Assembly: GCA_041689775.1 (NCBI GenBank)
Contig: JBDNFP010000081.1
Coordinates: forward strand, 1-12,707
Length of the DNA stretch: 12,707 nucleotides
Origin: JBDNFP01 sp041689775
Lineage (GTDB): Bacteria; Bacteroidota; Bacteroidia; Cytophagales; Spirosomataceae
Direction: 5' to 3'
Position 1 is the first letter of the stretch; every line of letters begins with the position of its first letter. Below are positions 1-7,923 of this stretch, in pieces. The translations under genes were made by a program, and so were the position numbers. The notes under the pieces are model-generated. The model made no database searches and was not told where the DNA came from. It saw nothing but the letters and a program-made list of their open reading frames with translations.

Positions 1-4
1 CAGG

Positions 5-1771
5 CTAGGGAGTAAGGTACGCCTTCACAATCTTCCTGACCTTCCCGTCGCCTTTCGTTATCAGGTACATCTCTTTTTTGAAGGGATCGTAGGTAATTCT
101 CAGGTCGAGGCGCGGGGTGGGGGATAGTTCTTTCATCGTGACGGGCAAGCCGTTCTGTTGCACAAAGAGCTCGTAAATTGTGTGGTCGGTCAGGCCGTGG
201 CTGAGATCCAGGTACCACAACCGCCCCCGGATAATATCGCTGAAAACATATTTGTCTTGTAAGGTTTTAAGTAGCCCCTCGTAGACGTAACCACCGCTGA
301 TGGCGTTACCGTCGGCATGATCGTACTGGGCAAAAGGAGCTACGTACGACCCGGCCTCTCCGGCGGGCACGGGTTTCGGAGTAGATAGATTTTTATACGA
401 AACAGCGTAATCGCCTTCCCTTACATTCCAGCCGTAATCCTGGCCTTTCTCAACCAGATTGATCTCCTCCACGGCATTTTCACCTACTTCGCCTTCGAAC
501 ATTTTCATACCCGATGGCGAATTCCACCAAGCCAGACGGTGCGGGTTACGGAATCCATAGGCCCAGATTTCCTTCCGTACTCTCGGGTCGGGGTTATTGT
601 AGAAGGGATTGTCGGCCGGGATACCGTACTTACCATTCGGGCTGTTAATACCCAAAGGGTTGATGCGGATGATGGTACCCAGCAGGGAGCGCAGGTTATG
701 CGGGAGTTCAGGATGTTTGCTAATCGTGGAACCGCCATCACCGGTACCGATGTACAACATGCCGTAGTCAGGATCGCCTTGTTTCAAGCCCGGCACAAAA
801 TCAATGTCCTGGGTACCGTGGACTACATTCGGTACATTGATCCGCAGCAATTCACGACTGGTACCCTCACATACCGGACTCCTGACATCCTTCATTTTCC
901 ATTCCGATACTACCCACTGCAGGGCTACCTTTATTGAATCGGCGTAGAAATAATCGGCAGATTTGCCGGTAGGTTTTTCGGTGTAGGTCATGTAAATCAG
1001 ACCGTTGTTCAGATAATCGGGATGGAAAGTAAAGCTACCGAGTCCCGTTCCCAGGCCGGGCGCGGTGGTGAAATTATCGATCAGGGGTCGAACGTCCAGA
1101 AATGTGTTGATCTTTCCGCCGTTAATTCGGTAGATAAGTCCGTTCTGATCGCTGACGAAAAGGGTACCGTCGCCGGAAGGATGGGCGCGCATCGTGGTAA
1201 TGCGGGTGCGGGGTAGCTTCACGCTGGATGCGGGAATGGTCACAAATTCTTCCAACTCGATCCGTAATTTACTGGGTTCAATCATGGGAGCATAGCGTAC
1301 CGCTTCGATTTTCTGGGTAGTCGTTGTTACCGCCAAAGGTTCGATATTTTTGGATTTCGTTTCCTGGGATATGTAGGTGATGATCGAACGGATTTCCTCC
1401 GGTTTAAGGTAATCGAAGGCGGGCATCATCAACTTGTATTTTTCATATTGTGCAACCGCCCGTGCATTCCCCGCTTCGATAACTTTGGCGGGATTTTGAA
1501 TATAAGCAAGCAACTGCTCTTCCGACCACACCTTAGTAATGCCCCCTAGCCGGGGGCCAATACCGGCATTTTCTAAAGCATGGCAGGAGGCGCAATTCGC
1601 TTCGAACAACTCCTCACCATGCGCCAATGCTGTCACTTCCTTAGCGGCAGGATTTATAACAGGGTAATCACGGGAAGCGACTTTCTTCACTTTCCCTCCC
1701 GCACAGTTAAGCAGGAACAAAAAACAGGAAAATATAAAAATTGGATATAAAATTCTACGCAGCATAGTCAA
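5..1771 (-). CDS. Lipoprotein: cytochrome c fused to PQQ-type sorbosone/glucose dehydrogenase domain
   Basis: 588 residues. The N-terminus is a lipoprotein signal: a hydrophobic stretch at about 7-22, then a lipobox ending LLNC with Cys23, so the protein is probably lipid-anchored and faces the periplasm. Residues about 48-140 form a class I cytochrome c domain, with the haem site CASCH at 60-64 and a likely axial Met at 115/116 before Pro117. The rest matches the sorbosone/soluble glucose dehydrogenase beta-propeller family: HGTQDIDF near 318, a GTGDGG motif, GFRNPHRLAWW near 405-415, and QDYGWN near 444. Such proteins use PQQ to oxidise sugars or aldehydes and pass electrons to the attached haem; this role is known for the family, and the substrate here is unknown. 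Met3 is an alternative start. The gene lies 89 bases beyond a susD relic, which hints at a former carbohydrate locus. It appears intact. Confidence 0.88.
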   Translation of the reverse strand: MTMLRRILYPIFIFSCFLFLLNCAGGKVKKVASRDYPVINPAAKEVTALAHGEELFEANCASCHALENAGIGPRLGGITKVWSEEQLLAYIQNPAKVIEAGNARAVAQYEKYKLMMPAFDYLKPEEIRSIITYISQETKSKNIEPLAVTTTTQKIEAVRYAPMIEPSKLRIELEEFVTIPASSVKLPRTRITTMRAHPSGDGTLFVSDQNGLIYRINGGKINTFLDVRPLIDNFTTAPGLGTGLGSFTFHPDYLNNGLIYMTYTEKPTGKSADYFYADSIKVALQWVVSEWKMKDVRSPVCEGTSRELLRINVPNVVHGTQDIDFVPGLKQGDPDYGMLYIGTGDGGSTISKHPELPHNLRSLLGTIIRINPLGINSPNGKYGIPADNPFYNNPDPRVRKEIWAYGFRNPHRLAWWNSPSGMKMFEGEVGENAVEEINLVEKGQDYGWNVREGDYAVSYKNLSTPKPVPAGEAGSYVAPFAQYDHADGNAISGGYVYEGLLKTLQDKYVFSDIIRGRLWYLDLSHGLTDHTIYELFVQQNGLPVTMKELSPTPRLDLRITYDPFKKEMYLITKGDGKVRKIVKAYLTP

Positions 1772-1860
1772 TAATTGCCCGAGTCACCAATCAGTCATTC
1801 TAACATTCTATTATTACAACGGACGGGTACTGAGCGTGGTTAAGTGGTAATTTATAAAGT

Positions 1861-2151
1861 TTAATAGCTCGGGTTTTGGGTAATAATTATGTTGGCTAGG
1901 TCAATATCCCGCTTCGGGATTGGGTACAAAACCCGATCAGGAATCACGGTTACCTTGATACTGCCTATGATTTTAAAAAAAGTACTCATCGTTTTAACGG
2001 CTTTCACCCAGCGGAGCAGGTCGTATCGGCAGGAGTTTTCAAAAGTAAGTTCTATCCGCCGCTCATTTTCGAGAGCAATCAGGAAGTAGGCTTTATCAGA
2101 TAAAATGCTTTCGACCAAAGTGGGCACTCCGACTAACCCTAGCCGAGCCAC
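1861..2151 (-). pseudogene. 3' remnant of a susD-like (RagB/SusD family) gene
   Basis: The 96-residue frame reads like the last part of a SusD protein, the outer-membrane lipoprotein that binds glycans beside a TonB-dependent SusC channel. Visible hallmarks are ENERRIELTFEN at about 28-39 followed by YDLLRW (compare the family pattern ERR.ELAFEG..WFDL.R), and the typical end VLYPIPKRDIDL...TQNPSY at 74-96. A complete SusD has about 450-600 residues and a lipoprotein signal; both are absent. The same frame stays open upstream only to a stop at 2176-2178, just before the malate synthase stop at 2185. The GTG at 2149 is therefore unlikely to be a real start. I read this as the tail of a deleted susD gene left at a rearrangement junction. 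No susC or other glycan-locus gene is in the window. A short expressed hypothetical protein is possible but less likely. Confidence 0.72.
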
Positions 2152-2184
2152 ACAGCCGAGAACAATAGCAAAAGTTTATTTACT

Positions 2185-4068
2185 TTACCCCAAGAAATCC
2201 AAATTCTCCGTAACCCTCACCCCCTCACCAACAAACCGCTTCCCATACAACTCAATCCTCCGTTTCGCCTCATCCAAATCGGTAGTATTCAGGTTAATAT
2301 TCAAGAAATCAATAAACCAGGGAAATTTCTGCTCGCTGAGTACGTAGGTGAGGACAATCCCCCTGGAAATGGGCAGGGTGGTGGTTTTGGAGTCGTCGAA
2401 GACGTCTTTGCTGCGGGCGTTCAGGAGTTTTTCGTATTCCTCCGCTACCATCTTATTAAACAGCTCAACGGTAAAAATATCACCAATTTGTATGCCCGTG
2501 TCGGGATCGTCTTCGGTGAGGGTAGCGCCTTTGTGTACCCACTCCCACAGGATACTGAGGCGGATTTCGCCCGTGGCCATGTCTTCCATCAGATACAGGA
2601 TATCGTCATTGCCAAAGAAGTCGGCGGCCTTGAGGGCGGCGGCCTGCATACCTTGCCCAAAGGCATTGCCGTACTGCAGCGCCACCGACAGCAGGTTGCG
2701 AGCACCCCGGATGGTGGTGGGGGCGTCTTCGATTAAGATTAATCCATCGGCATCGGCCTGGGTATAGGTCAGCCTCGGAAACGCGCGTCCGGCCTGATTG
2801 GCCTCCCCTAATTTTTGCCAAACGGGACGGACGATATGCACCATTTTCCAGTGCGCCACCCACTTGCCGCTCGCGCCTTCGCGCTGCTCGCGCTCGGCCC
2901 CGGCCACGGCTTTTTTCATGCTTGCAGCTACGCCCTCCGCTGAGCCCACGGGGATGTTGGGTTCCATGCCGCCCTGCCACAAGGCAAAGTTACCGTTAAT
3001 GTCCGGCGTATTGACCGCACAGCGCACCCGGTTTTCGTAGTTGCGCATGTACCCGTAGGTCATGGTAATAGCCTCGATGTCGGGGTTGATGAAGTTTTCA
3101 TCCCAGGCCATTGCATCGGATACGCTGTTGATATAATCCCAGCGCCCGGTATTGTAGCCCACAAAATGTTTACCCAAAGCCGCCCGGATTTCCGTCAATT
3201 GATGGGTAGCTTCCAGTTGCTCCACCAGTACGTACACCTTGATGGTACCTACGGAAAGGTCTAGGTGCGTTTCCAAGGCCGACATTAGATCATTCCATAG
3301 AGCCGCCTCCCCGGCGGTCTGGATTTTAGGCAGGTAGAGTACCACAGAAACTCCTTTATTATGGAGTTCCTGGTAGTTATTGACTACGTACAGGGTAGCA
3401 TCCACAATGGAGGCCGCCATGGCTACTCCGTCGGCATCACGGATGTGACGGTCGTCGAGGTGCAGGCCCCGTGCCCGGAAAATAATGGTGGTAAAGTCCA
3501 GTTGCTTCTGCCAGTCGGTAACGATTTTTCTTCCAAAGAAACCCAGCGCCCAGTTGTTCATTTCATCCGCCACTTTTTCGGCGGCTTGCAGGAATACGGG
3601 ATCTTTTTTGATGGATAGTTTGAGATTCCGCTGGTTGTCCAGCGACATGCTGTCGATCTGCCCCAGGGCATCTTCCCCATCGAACATCCAGCCGTCGGCC
3701 CCCGATAACAAGGCATAGGCTACATTCCTAATGCTGCTTTCGAGTGGGGCATTGGGCTTGGCGGCGGGGCCGGTGCCTTGTATCCACTGGCGTTGCAGAT
3801 CAGCCGGAATCACCGCTCCTTCAAATTTTCCGTCCCGCGCATCCTGTACCTTGATGCCTGTCCGCGGAATGGTACTTTCCGGGTCCAAGAAGGTGATGCG
3901 CTGTTTCTGCTCCGCCCGTTGGGACCGTCGCTCGATGCGGGCCTTCATGGCTTCTTTGATTTCTTTGTTGAAGGGCGCTAAAGCTTCTAGGGCGTTTAGA
4001 GCCTCGGGGGTGTATATGTCGATGTACTCTTGTTGGAGGTTTCCGTTTATGTGCATTGTGTTATTCAT
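2185..4068 (-). CDS. aceB: Malate synthase family protein (divergent, long)
   Basis: 627 residues, against about 530 for malate synthase A. The family condenses glyoxylate with acetyl-CoA to malate in the cytoplasm. The fold markers occur in order: PADLQRQWIQGTGP at 88-101, the catalytic-arginine segment FRARGLHLDDRHI at 197-209 (E. coli AceB has VRVRGLHLPERH), YLPK at 245-248, a metal-binding Glu283 in VLVEQLEA, and a metal-binding Asp311 in GRWDYI. The Glu-Asp spacing of 28 residues is the one I recall for AceB. The general-base Asp496 is in MEDMATGEI at 494-502, followed by WEWVHKGATL. All expected catalytic residues are present, so activity is plausible. The extra length is partly between Asp311 and Asp496 and partly near 140-190. 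The start is ATG at 4068; a second ATG lies at residue 5. The gene follows lutC after a 196-base gap containing palindromic repeats. No isocitrate lyase gene is in view. A related lyase of this fold acting on another acyl-CoA or keto acid cannot be excluded. Confidence 0.8.
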   Translation of the reverse strand: MNNTMHINGNLQQEYIDIYTPEALNALEALAPFNKEIKEAMKARIERRSQRAEQKQRITFLDPESTIPRTGIKVQDARDGKFEGAVIPADLQRQWIQGTGPAAKPNAPLESSIRNVAYALLSGADGWMFDGEDALGQIDSMSLDNQRNLKLSIKKDPVFLQAAEKVADEMNNWALGFFGRKIVTDWQKQLDFTTIIFRARGLHLDDRHIRDADGVAMAASIVDATLYVVNNYQELHNKGVSVVLYLPKIQTAGEAALWNDLMSALETHLDLSVGTIKVYVLVEQLEATHQLTEIRAALGKHFVGYNTGRWDYINSVSDAMAWDENFINPDIEAITMTYGYMRNYENRVRCAVNTPDINGNFALWQGGMEPNIPVGSAEGVAASMKKAVAGAEREQREGASGKWVAHWKMVHIVRPVWQKLGEANQAGRAFPRLTYTQADADGLILIEDAPTTIRGARNLLSVALQYGNAFGQGMQAAALKAADFFGNDDILYLMEDMATGEIRLSILWEWVHKGATLTEDDPDTGIQIGDIFTVELFNKMVAEEYEKLLNARSKDVFDDSKTTTLPISRGIVLTYVLSEQKFPWFIDFLNINLNTTDLDEAKRRIELYGKRFVGEGVRVTENLDFLG

Positions 4069-4135
4069 TTTTTGCTGGGTTGATACATTTCAGGTTAACG
4101 GTCAGCAGTAGAAGTAGAAAGACAATGTTACAGCT

Positions 4136-4256
4136 GGTTTGCGTCTGCGACGCGAACCCTAGATGCTTTTGCTCGTTTACGTTTTTAACGCGAACAGAGT
4201 GGAATACGTAGTCACGCGTCTCATGGGTTCGCAACAGCGTGTCCCGGTCGCAAACC
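4136..4256. repeat. Cluster of three palindromic repeat units between lutC and the malate synthase gene
   Basis: Positions 4136-4158 form a near-perfect hairpin: ggtttgcgtc, a 3-base loop, then gacgcgaacc (one G:T pair). Positions 4225-4256 carry a related unit in inverted orientation, gggttcgc...gtcgcaaacc, with a longer and weaker stem-loop. A third, weaker related palindrome is at 4175-4195 (gtttacgtt...aacgcgaac). The two outer units are inverted copies of each other, so the whole 121 bases could also fold as one cruciform. The layout resembles REP/BIME-type intergenic palindromes. In the transcript it lies between two genes of the same strand, where it could stabilise the lut mRNA 3' end or weaken read-through into the malate synthase gene. 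Confidence 0.6.
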
Positions 4257-4264
4257 AACGGTCT

Positions 4265-4849
4265 TTACTCCAAAATAAACACCGCCATCGACAGCGGACC
4301 GTGGGCACCTAGCACCAGGGCTTGTTCGATGTCGGCGGTTTTGGAAGGGCCGGCGATGAATCCGCCGAAACCGTAGGTACCTTCGCCGATGATATCGTAG
4401 GCTTCGTGCAGGGTGGGTACGATGCTCTCGGCGCGTACTACCACCCCCAGGTGCTGACAGATGTACGGAATGACACGTTGGCCCATGACTTCATCGGACA
4501 GCCACACGGCCCCGTTTTCGGCCACCGAAAAATGCGCGTTTATGATCGCCAGTTCAACATCTTCGTACGTGTACGGCTCCACGTTCGGAATGATCCGTTC
4601 AAAAACATCGGTCATCTCGGGTAACGTGGTAGCGATGCGTTTTCCGGTGTCGTAGTGCTGTTTTATCAGGACCTTTATAGCCTCTACATTTTCCACCAAA
4701 AATACTTTGCCCCCGATGCTTTCAAAGACGGTTTTGTATTTCTGAACAACGTCCTGCTTCTCTCCCCTGAATCGTGAAATATCGGGTAACGGCAGCGAAG
4801 AGGGTTGGTTTTGCAACACTTCTCCCAGTATTTTTTCCCGGGTTGTCAT
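4265..4849 (-). CDS. lutC: LutC, LUD-domain protein of L-lactate utilisation
   Basis: 194 residues, one LUD (DUF162) domain. LutC is the third subunit of the LutABC system, which oxidises L-lactate to pyruvate with LutA and LutB; its exact catalytic part is unsettled. The diagnostic segments are AENGAVWLSDE at 110-120 and the C-terminal IAGPSKTADIEQALVLGAHG at 165-184, which is strongly conserved in the family. There is no signal peptide or membrane segment, so it is cytoplasmic. The gene starts 4 bases after the lutB stop, which supports translational coupling and a shared transcript. Its length is slightly under the 200-240 usual for LutC, with nothing missing from the core. It is intact. 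Confidence 0.92.
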   Translation of the reverse strand: MTTREKILGEVLQNQPSSLPLPDISRFRGEKQDVVQKYKTVFESIGGKVFLVENVEAIKVLIKQHYDTGKRIATTLPEMTDVFERIIPNVEPYTYEDVELAIINAHFSVAENGAVWLSDEVMGQRVIPYICQHLGVVVRAESIVPTLHEAYDIIGEGTYGFGGFIAGPSKTADIEQALVLGAHGPLSMAVFILE

Positions 4850-4853
4850 AGGC

Positions 4854-6242
4854 TTAGTCTGGTTTGTTCTGTTCGTTTTTAATATACCATTCCGTAAAAG
4901 ACTCTTTGGGGCCTTCGGGCATATCGCGCTGCTTGTACCAGGGGTTGAGTTTATTGTTTACCACAAAGGGTACATTCTGCATAAACCACCGTCCCGCCCT
5001 ACCTGCGGTTGCTAGTTTATCGGACGAAGATAAGGTCCAGGCCATAGCCTTCATGCCAAATACTTTGGTATTCGTGGCGTAGCCTTCTTTCACAATCTCC
5101 TGCCGCCATTTGTACAGTTGGTCGTGGATGTTGATTTTGACGGGACACACATTGGAGCAGGACCCGCAGAGCGTAGACGCAAAGGGCAAGTCCGCGTGCC
5201 GTTTCATGTCCAGGTTCGGGGCCAGAATAGCCCCAATGGGCCCGGAAATAGTATTGTGGTAACTCAGTCCCCCGCTTTTGCGGTACACGGGACAGGTATT
5301 CATGCAGGCCCCGCACTTGATGCATTTCAGCGAATCCTGAAAATCCTTCCGGCCCAACTGCCGCGTCCGACCGGCATTCACCAGAATCAGATGCATCTCC
5401 TGCCCTTCGCGGGGCTTTTTGTAGTGACTAGAATAAATGGTGATAGGCTGTCCAGTAGCGGATCTGGCCAGTAAGCGCAGGAAAACGCCAAGGTGTTTTT
5501 TCTGCGGGATGATCTTTTCCAGCCCCATCGAGGCAATCTGTACCTCCGACAGGTGCGCGCCCATGTCGGCATTACCCTCGTTGGTACATACTACGTACTC
5601 GCCGGTTTCGGCTACCGCGAAGTTGACGCCCGTCAAGGCGGCGCGGCGGGTCATAAACACATTACGGAGGTGTTTGCGGGCTACCCGCGTCAACTGCGTG
5701 GGGTCCGACAAGCCTTTTTCGGTACCCAAATGCTCGTGAAACAGTTCCCCGATTTCTTCCTTTCGCTTATGGATGCACGGCAGTACGATATGACTCGGTG
5801 GTTCATTATCTAACTGCTGAATGTACTCGCCCAAATCGGAGTTGATGACGCCAATACCGCGCTCTTCGAGGTACTCATTCAGGCCACATTCTTCGGTAAG
5901 CATAGACTTACTCTTCACCATCTGATCGATCTCCTTTGCTTTCAGAATAGCGTACACGATTTCGTTGTGCTCTTCGGGCGTATCGGCCCAATGCACCGTG
6001 ATACCGTTCTTTTTGAGGTTGGCTTCAAACTGCAAAAGGTACTCGTGCAGATTAGAAATGACGTTGCTTTTGATCTGGGAAGCGGCCTCCCGAAGATCTT
6101 CCCACTCCGGAATGCCTTTGGAGGCGATGTCGCGCTTCTCACGGATGTACCACAGCGCACCGTCGTGCCAGTCTACCCGTTCCTCATCTTTGATAAAGGC
6201 TTCGGCCAGGGCGGCGTGATCTTTGGTTGTAGGCTGACTCAT
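4854..6242 (-). CDS. lutB: LutB, iron-sulfur LUD-domain subunit of lactate utilisation
   Basis: 462 residues, close to the usual length of about 470. The N-terminal two thirds is a LUD domain; the segment VNFAVAETGEYVVCTNEGNA corresponds to the conserved core. A ferredoxin-like unit follows: CIKCGACMNTCP gives Cys307, 310, 313 and 317, and a second group LCGSCSNVCP gives Cys359, 362 and 366. The first set is a complete 4Fe-4S site; the second, with Cys317, matches the two-cluster arrangement of LutB/LldF proteins. The protein passes electrons from L-lactate oxidation together with LutA and LutC. Its ATG overlaps the lutA stop (ATGA), so the two are translationally coupled. No frameshift or missing ligand was seen. 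Confidence 0.94.
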   Translation of the reverse strand: MSQPTTKDHAALAEAFIKDEERVDWHDGALWYIREKRDIASKGIPEWEDLREAASQIKSNVISNLHEYLLQFEANLKKNGITVHWADTPEEHNEIVYAILKAKEIDQMVKSKSMLTEECGLNEYLEERGIGVINSDLGEYIQQLDNEPPSHIVLPCIHKRKEEIGELFHEHLGTEKGLSDPTQLTRVARKHLRNVFMTRRAALTGVNFAVAETGEYVVCTNEGNADMGAHLSEVQIASMGLEKIIPQKKHLGVFLRLLARSATGQPITIYSSHYKKPREGQEMHLILVNAGRTRQLGRKDFQDSLKCIKCGACMNTCPVYRKSGGLSYHNTISGPIGAILAPNLDMKRHADLPFASTLCGSCSNVCPVKINIHDQLYKWRQEIVKEGYATNTKVFGMKAMAWTLSSSDKLATAGRAGRWFMQNVPFVVNNKLNPWYKQRDMPEGPKESFTEWYIKNEQNKPD

Positions 6243-6976
6243 AGCGTTGCATTTAATATTTCTGAAATATGAATGACCTTGACATTACCGTTATTTCGGT
6301 GCAGGATACCTTCCATGTGCATCAGGCAAGAAAGGTCGGACGAGGTAATGTATTCCGCTCCGTTGCGGGTATGATCCCGCACCCGATCCTTTCCCATCTT
6401 GACCGATACGGCTTCTTCCGAAACACTAAATACGCCGCCAAATCCGCAGCATTCATCGCAGCGATCCAGGGGTACCTGTTCTAACCCTTTTACCATCGCC
6501 AATAGCTTTTGCGGTTTTGAAAAATCGGGAGCATTGAGTTCGCTCATCTGGGCCAGGTGGAGCCCCCGCAGCCCGTGGCAGCTATGGTGCAACCCTACCT
6601 TATGGGGGAATGTGGCATCGAGCGATTCGATCTTGAGAACATCCGTCAGAAACTCAACCAACTCGTATACCTTTCCCCGCATTTCGGTGGCTTTGTCCTC
6701 CTGCGTATCCGAATGGAGATGGTCTTTGAGGTGTAGGATGCAACTGGCCGAGGGGCCGACGATGTAATCAAACGAAGCAAAGTTCTCGATGAAGGTATTG
6801 TTACAGTCCTGGGCCAGATGCTCAAACCCCGAATTGGCCATCGGTTGCCCGCAACAGATTTGCTTGGTAGGGTACCCAACATTGACGCCGGTTTTTTTGA
6901 GTAATTCCAGGGTAGCCCGCGCGGCATTGGGATAAAACTGGTTGACGTAACACGGTATAAAAAGTCCGACGTTCAT
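6239..6976 (-). CDS. lutA: LutA, CCG-domain (Fe-S oxidoreductase) subunit of lactate utilisation
   Basis: 245 residues from the ATG at 6976, matching LutA/LldE proteins (about 240). The frame is open upstream to 7225, but residues before this Met do not resemble LutA and would overlap the preceding gene. MNVGLFIPCY is the typical LutA N-terminus, so this start is chosen. Two cysteine-rich CCG domains are visible: ICCGQP with Cys41-Cys42, and CDECCGFGG at 173-181. These bind an iron-sulfur centre in the family and are shared with heterodisulfide reductase and glycolate oxidase GlcF. The stop overlaps the lutB start by ATGA. The preceding gene ends 46 bases upstream. A copy of the first codons of lutA is found about 950 bases upstream (see 7876-7923). 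Confidence 0.94.
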   Translation of the reverse strand: MNVGLFIPCYVNQFYPNAARATLELLKKTGVNVGYPTKQICCGQPMANSGFEHLAQDCNNTFIENFASFDYIVGPSASCILHLKDHLHSDTQEDKATEMRGKVYELVEFLTDVLKIESLDATFPHKVGLHHSCHGLRGLHLAQMSELNAPDFSKPQKLLAMVKGLEQVPLDRCDECCGFGGVFSVSEEAVSVKMGKDRVRDHTRNGAEYITSSDLSCLMHMEGILHRNNGNVKVIHISEILNATL

Positions 6977-6977
6977 G
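6959..6977. repeat. Direct repeat copy at the lutA start (partner 7906-7924)
   Basis: The 19 bases aaaaagtccgacgttcatg cover the lutA start codon and its first codons (read on the minus strand). The identical 19 bases recur at 7906-7924 in the same orientation, 947 bases away, and bracket the secreted-protein gene. The spacing contains one whole gene plus its short flanks. This fits a tandem duplication or insertion event and also makes the gene a candidate for loss by recombination between the copies. Confidence 0.7.
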
Positions 6978-7022
6978 GAGGTAGTTGTTTTCCTAATATT
7001 CGAAATCAAAAAACAGGTCTTA

Positions 7023-7853
7023 TTAATGACTTTTCGGTGCGGTGTATTCCATAAACCGGTACACTTCCTGCCGCACAACGTCAAAGGTTTGGTCCATTTG
7101 CTTGCGGAGTTGTTTGTAGGCGGGAGCTGCCATGATGGGTTTATCCGAACTGACCAGTACCGGATCGGCAATGGTACCCAGACTGGTAACGTACTGGGCA
7201 ATGCTAAATTCGTATCCCTTCTCACTGCCGTTAGGAATCACCAGCGATGAGAAGTCCCAGCCCGTCAAGTTATTCTGTTTAATGCGTTCTTCGGCCAGTT
7301 TCTTTACCTGCCCCACCAGTCCTTCATAGTCCGCGCCCGGCGTCCGGCGTTTAATACGATCCACCACCATCAGCTGCGTATTATCGGGGGCAAAGTTGGG
7401 GGAGAACGTGCCGTCGGTTATTTCCCAGATTTCGATTTTAACGACCGGGGCGGTCATACGATCCCGCTTTTGCAGGTCGGCCATTTTCACCTGTACACTA
7501 TCGCCGTAGATGCGGGCCAGCGCTTCGGGCGAGGCTCCTTTTATGGCCATTTCCGGCGAAACGATCCGAGTCACGTAGTCATATTCTGCCTGATTCGGGT
7601 TGGACGTAAATTGCTTCACGGTCATGTACCAGCCTATTAGATTTCCTTCATCTACCGCGGCCTGATTAATCTTTTTCCACTCACGCTCTACGAGCAACGC
7701 ATCCTGAATGGTCAGCCCTGGATTGAGTTTGTGATAAATCAGTATCATGTATTCTTTCTGTCCTGGTTTCATCTGAGCAATGGCCAACGAACCGTCGGTT
7801 AGCAGAAAAATGAACAGCAACAGTAAACTGGTTTTGGGTAAAGAATGACGCAT
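7023..7853 (-). CDS. Secreted two-domain protein of unknown function within the lut locus
   Basis: 276 residues; I do not recognise the family. Residues 7-26 are a Sec signal peptide, with a likely cleavage after SLAIA (Ala26), so the product is exported, probably to the periplasm. The mature part has two similar halves. Residues about 36-98 (strand, a helix with VEREWKKINQAAVDEGNLIGWY, then Y-D-Y-V) pair with about 161-222 (LMVVDRIK..., a helix with VKKLAEERIKQNNLTGWD, then Y-E-F-S-I-A-Q-Y-V). Both follow a beta-alpha-beta pattern with a conserved GW turn at 74-75 and 198-199. This suggests a duplicated ferredoxin-like or dimeric alpha/beta-barrel fold, which is inference. No metal or catalytic motif is obvious. 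The gene sits between the permease and lutA on the same strand and may be co-transcribed. It lies between two copies of the lutA start, suggesting a late arrival. Confidence 0.8.
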   Translation of the reverse strand: MRHSLPKTSLLLLFIFLLTDGSLAIAQMKPGQKEYMILIYHKLNPGLTIQDALLVEREWKKINQAAVDEGNLIGWYMTVKQFTSNPNQAEYDYVTRIVSPEMAIKGASPEALARIYGDSVQVKMADLQKRDRMTAPVVKIEIWEITDGTFSPNFAPDNTQLMVVDRIKRRTPGADYEGLVGQVKKLAEERIKQNNLTGWDFSSLVIPNGSEKGYEFSIAQYVTSLGTIADPVLVSSDKPIMAAPAYKQLRKQMDQTFDVVRQEVYRFMEYTAPKSH

Positions 7854-7875
7854 AATTAGGTTTGTGGTTAATGAG

Positions 7876-7923
7876 TCAACTAATTCTGTTGAGTTGTCCC
7901 GGCAAAAAAAGTCCGACGTTCAT
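7876..7923 (-). pseudogene. Duplicated lutA 5' end: a 15-codon open frame starting like LutA
   Basis: The frame reads MNVGLFLPGQLNRIS and then TGA. The first six codons are base-for-base those of lutA (ATG AAC GTC GGA CTT TTT), and the next residues still resemble it (LPGQLNR against IPCYVNQ). The exact match on the plus strand is 19 bases, at 7906-7924 against 6959-6977. Weaker similarity continues a few bases upstream of both ATG codons (taagtag against gaggtag). The small frame ends 22 bases before the start of the secreted-protein gene. It may be a relic of lutA from before that gene was placed in between, or a short upstream reading frame that influences its translation. Confidence 0.55.

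Noticed and set aside
2348..4111. Several plus-strand frames of 80-140 codons opposite the malate synthase gene
   Set aside because: They are composition shadows of a well-supported minus-strand gene, with no family resemblance of their own.
4061..4258. 65-codon minus-strand frame in the lutC to malate synthase gap
   Set aside because: It runs through the palindromic repeats, overlaps the malate synthase start, and has no recognisable protein features. It is probably chance.
6977..7225. Longer lutA frame starting at 7225
   Set aside because: The 83 extra residues do not resemble LutA, and the extension would overlap the end of the secreted-protein gene by about 200 bases. MNVGLFIPCY at 6976 is the normal LutA start.
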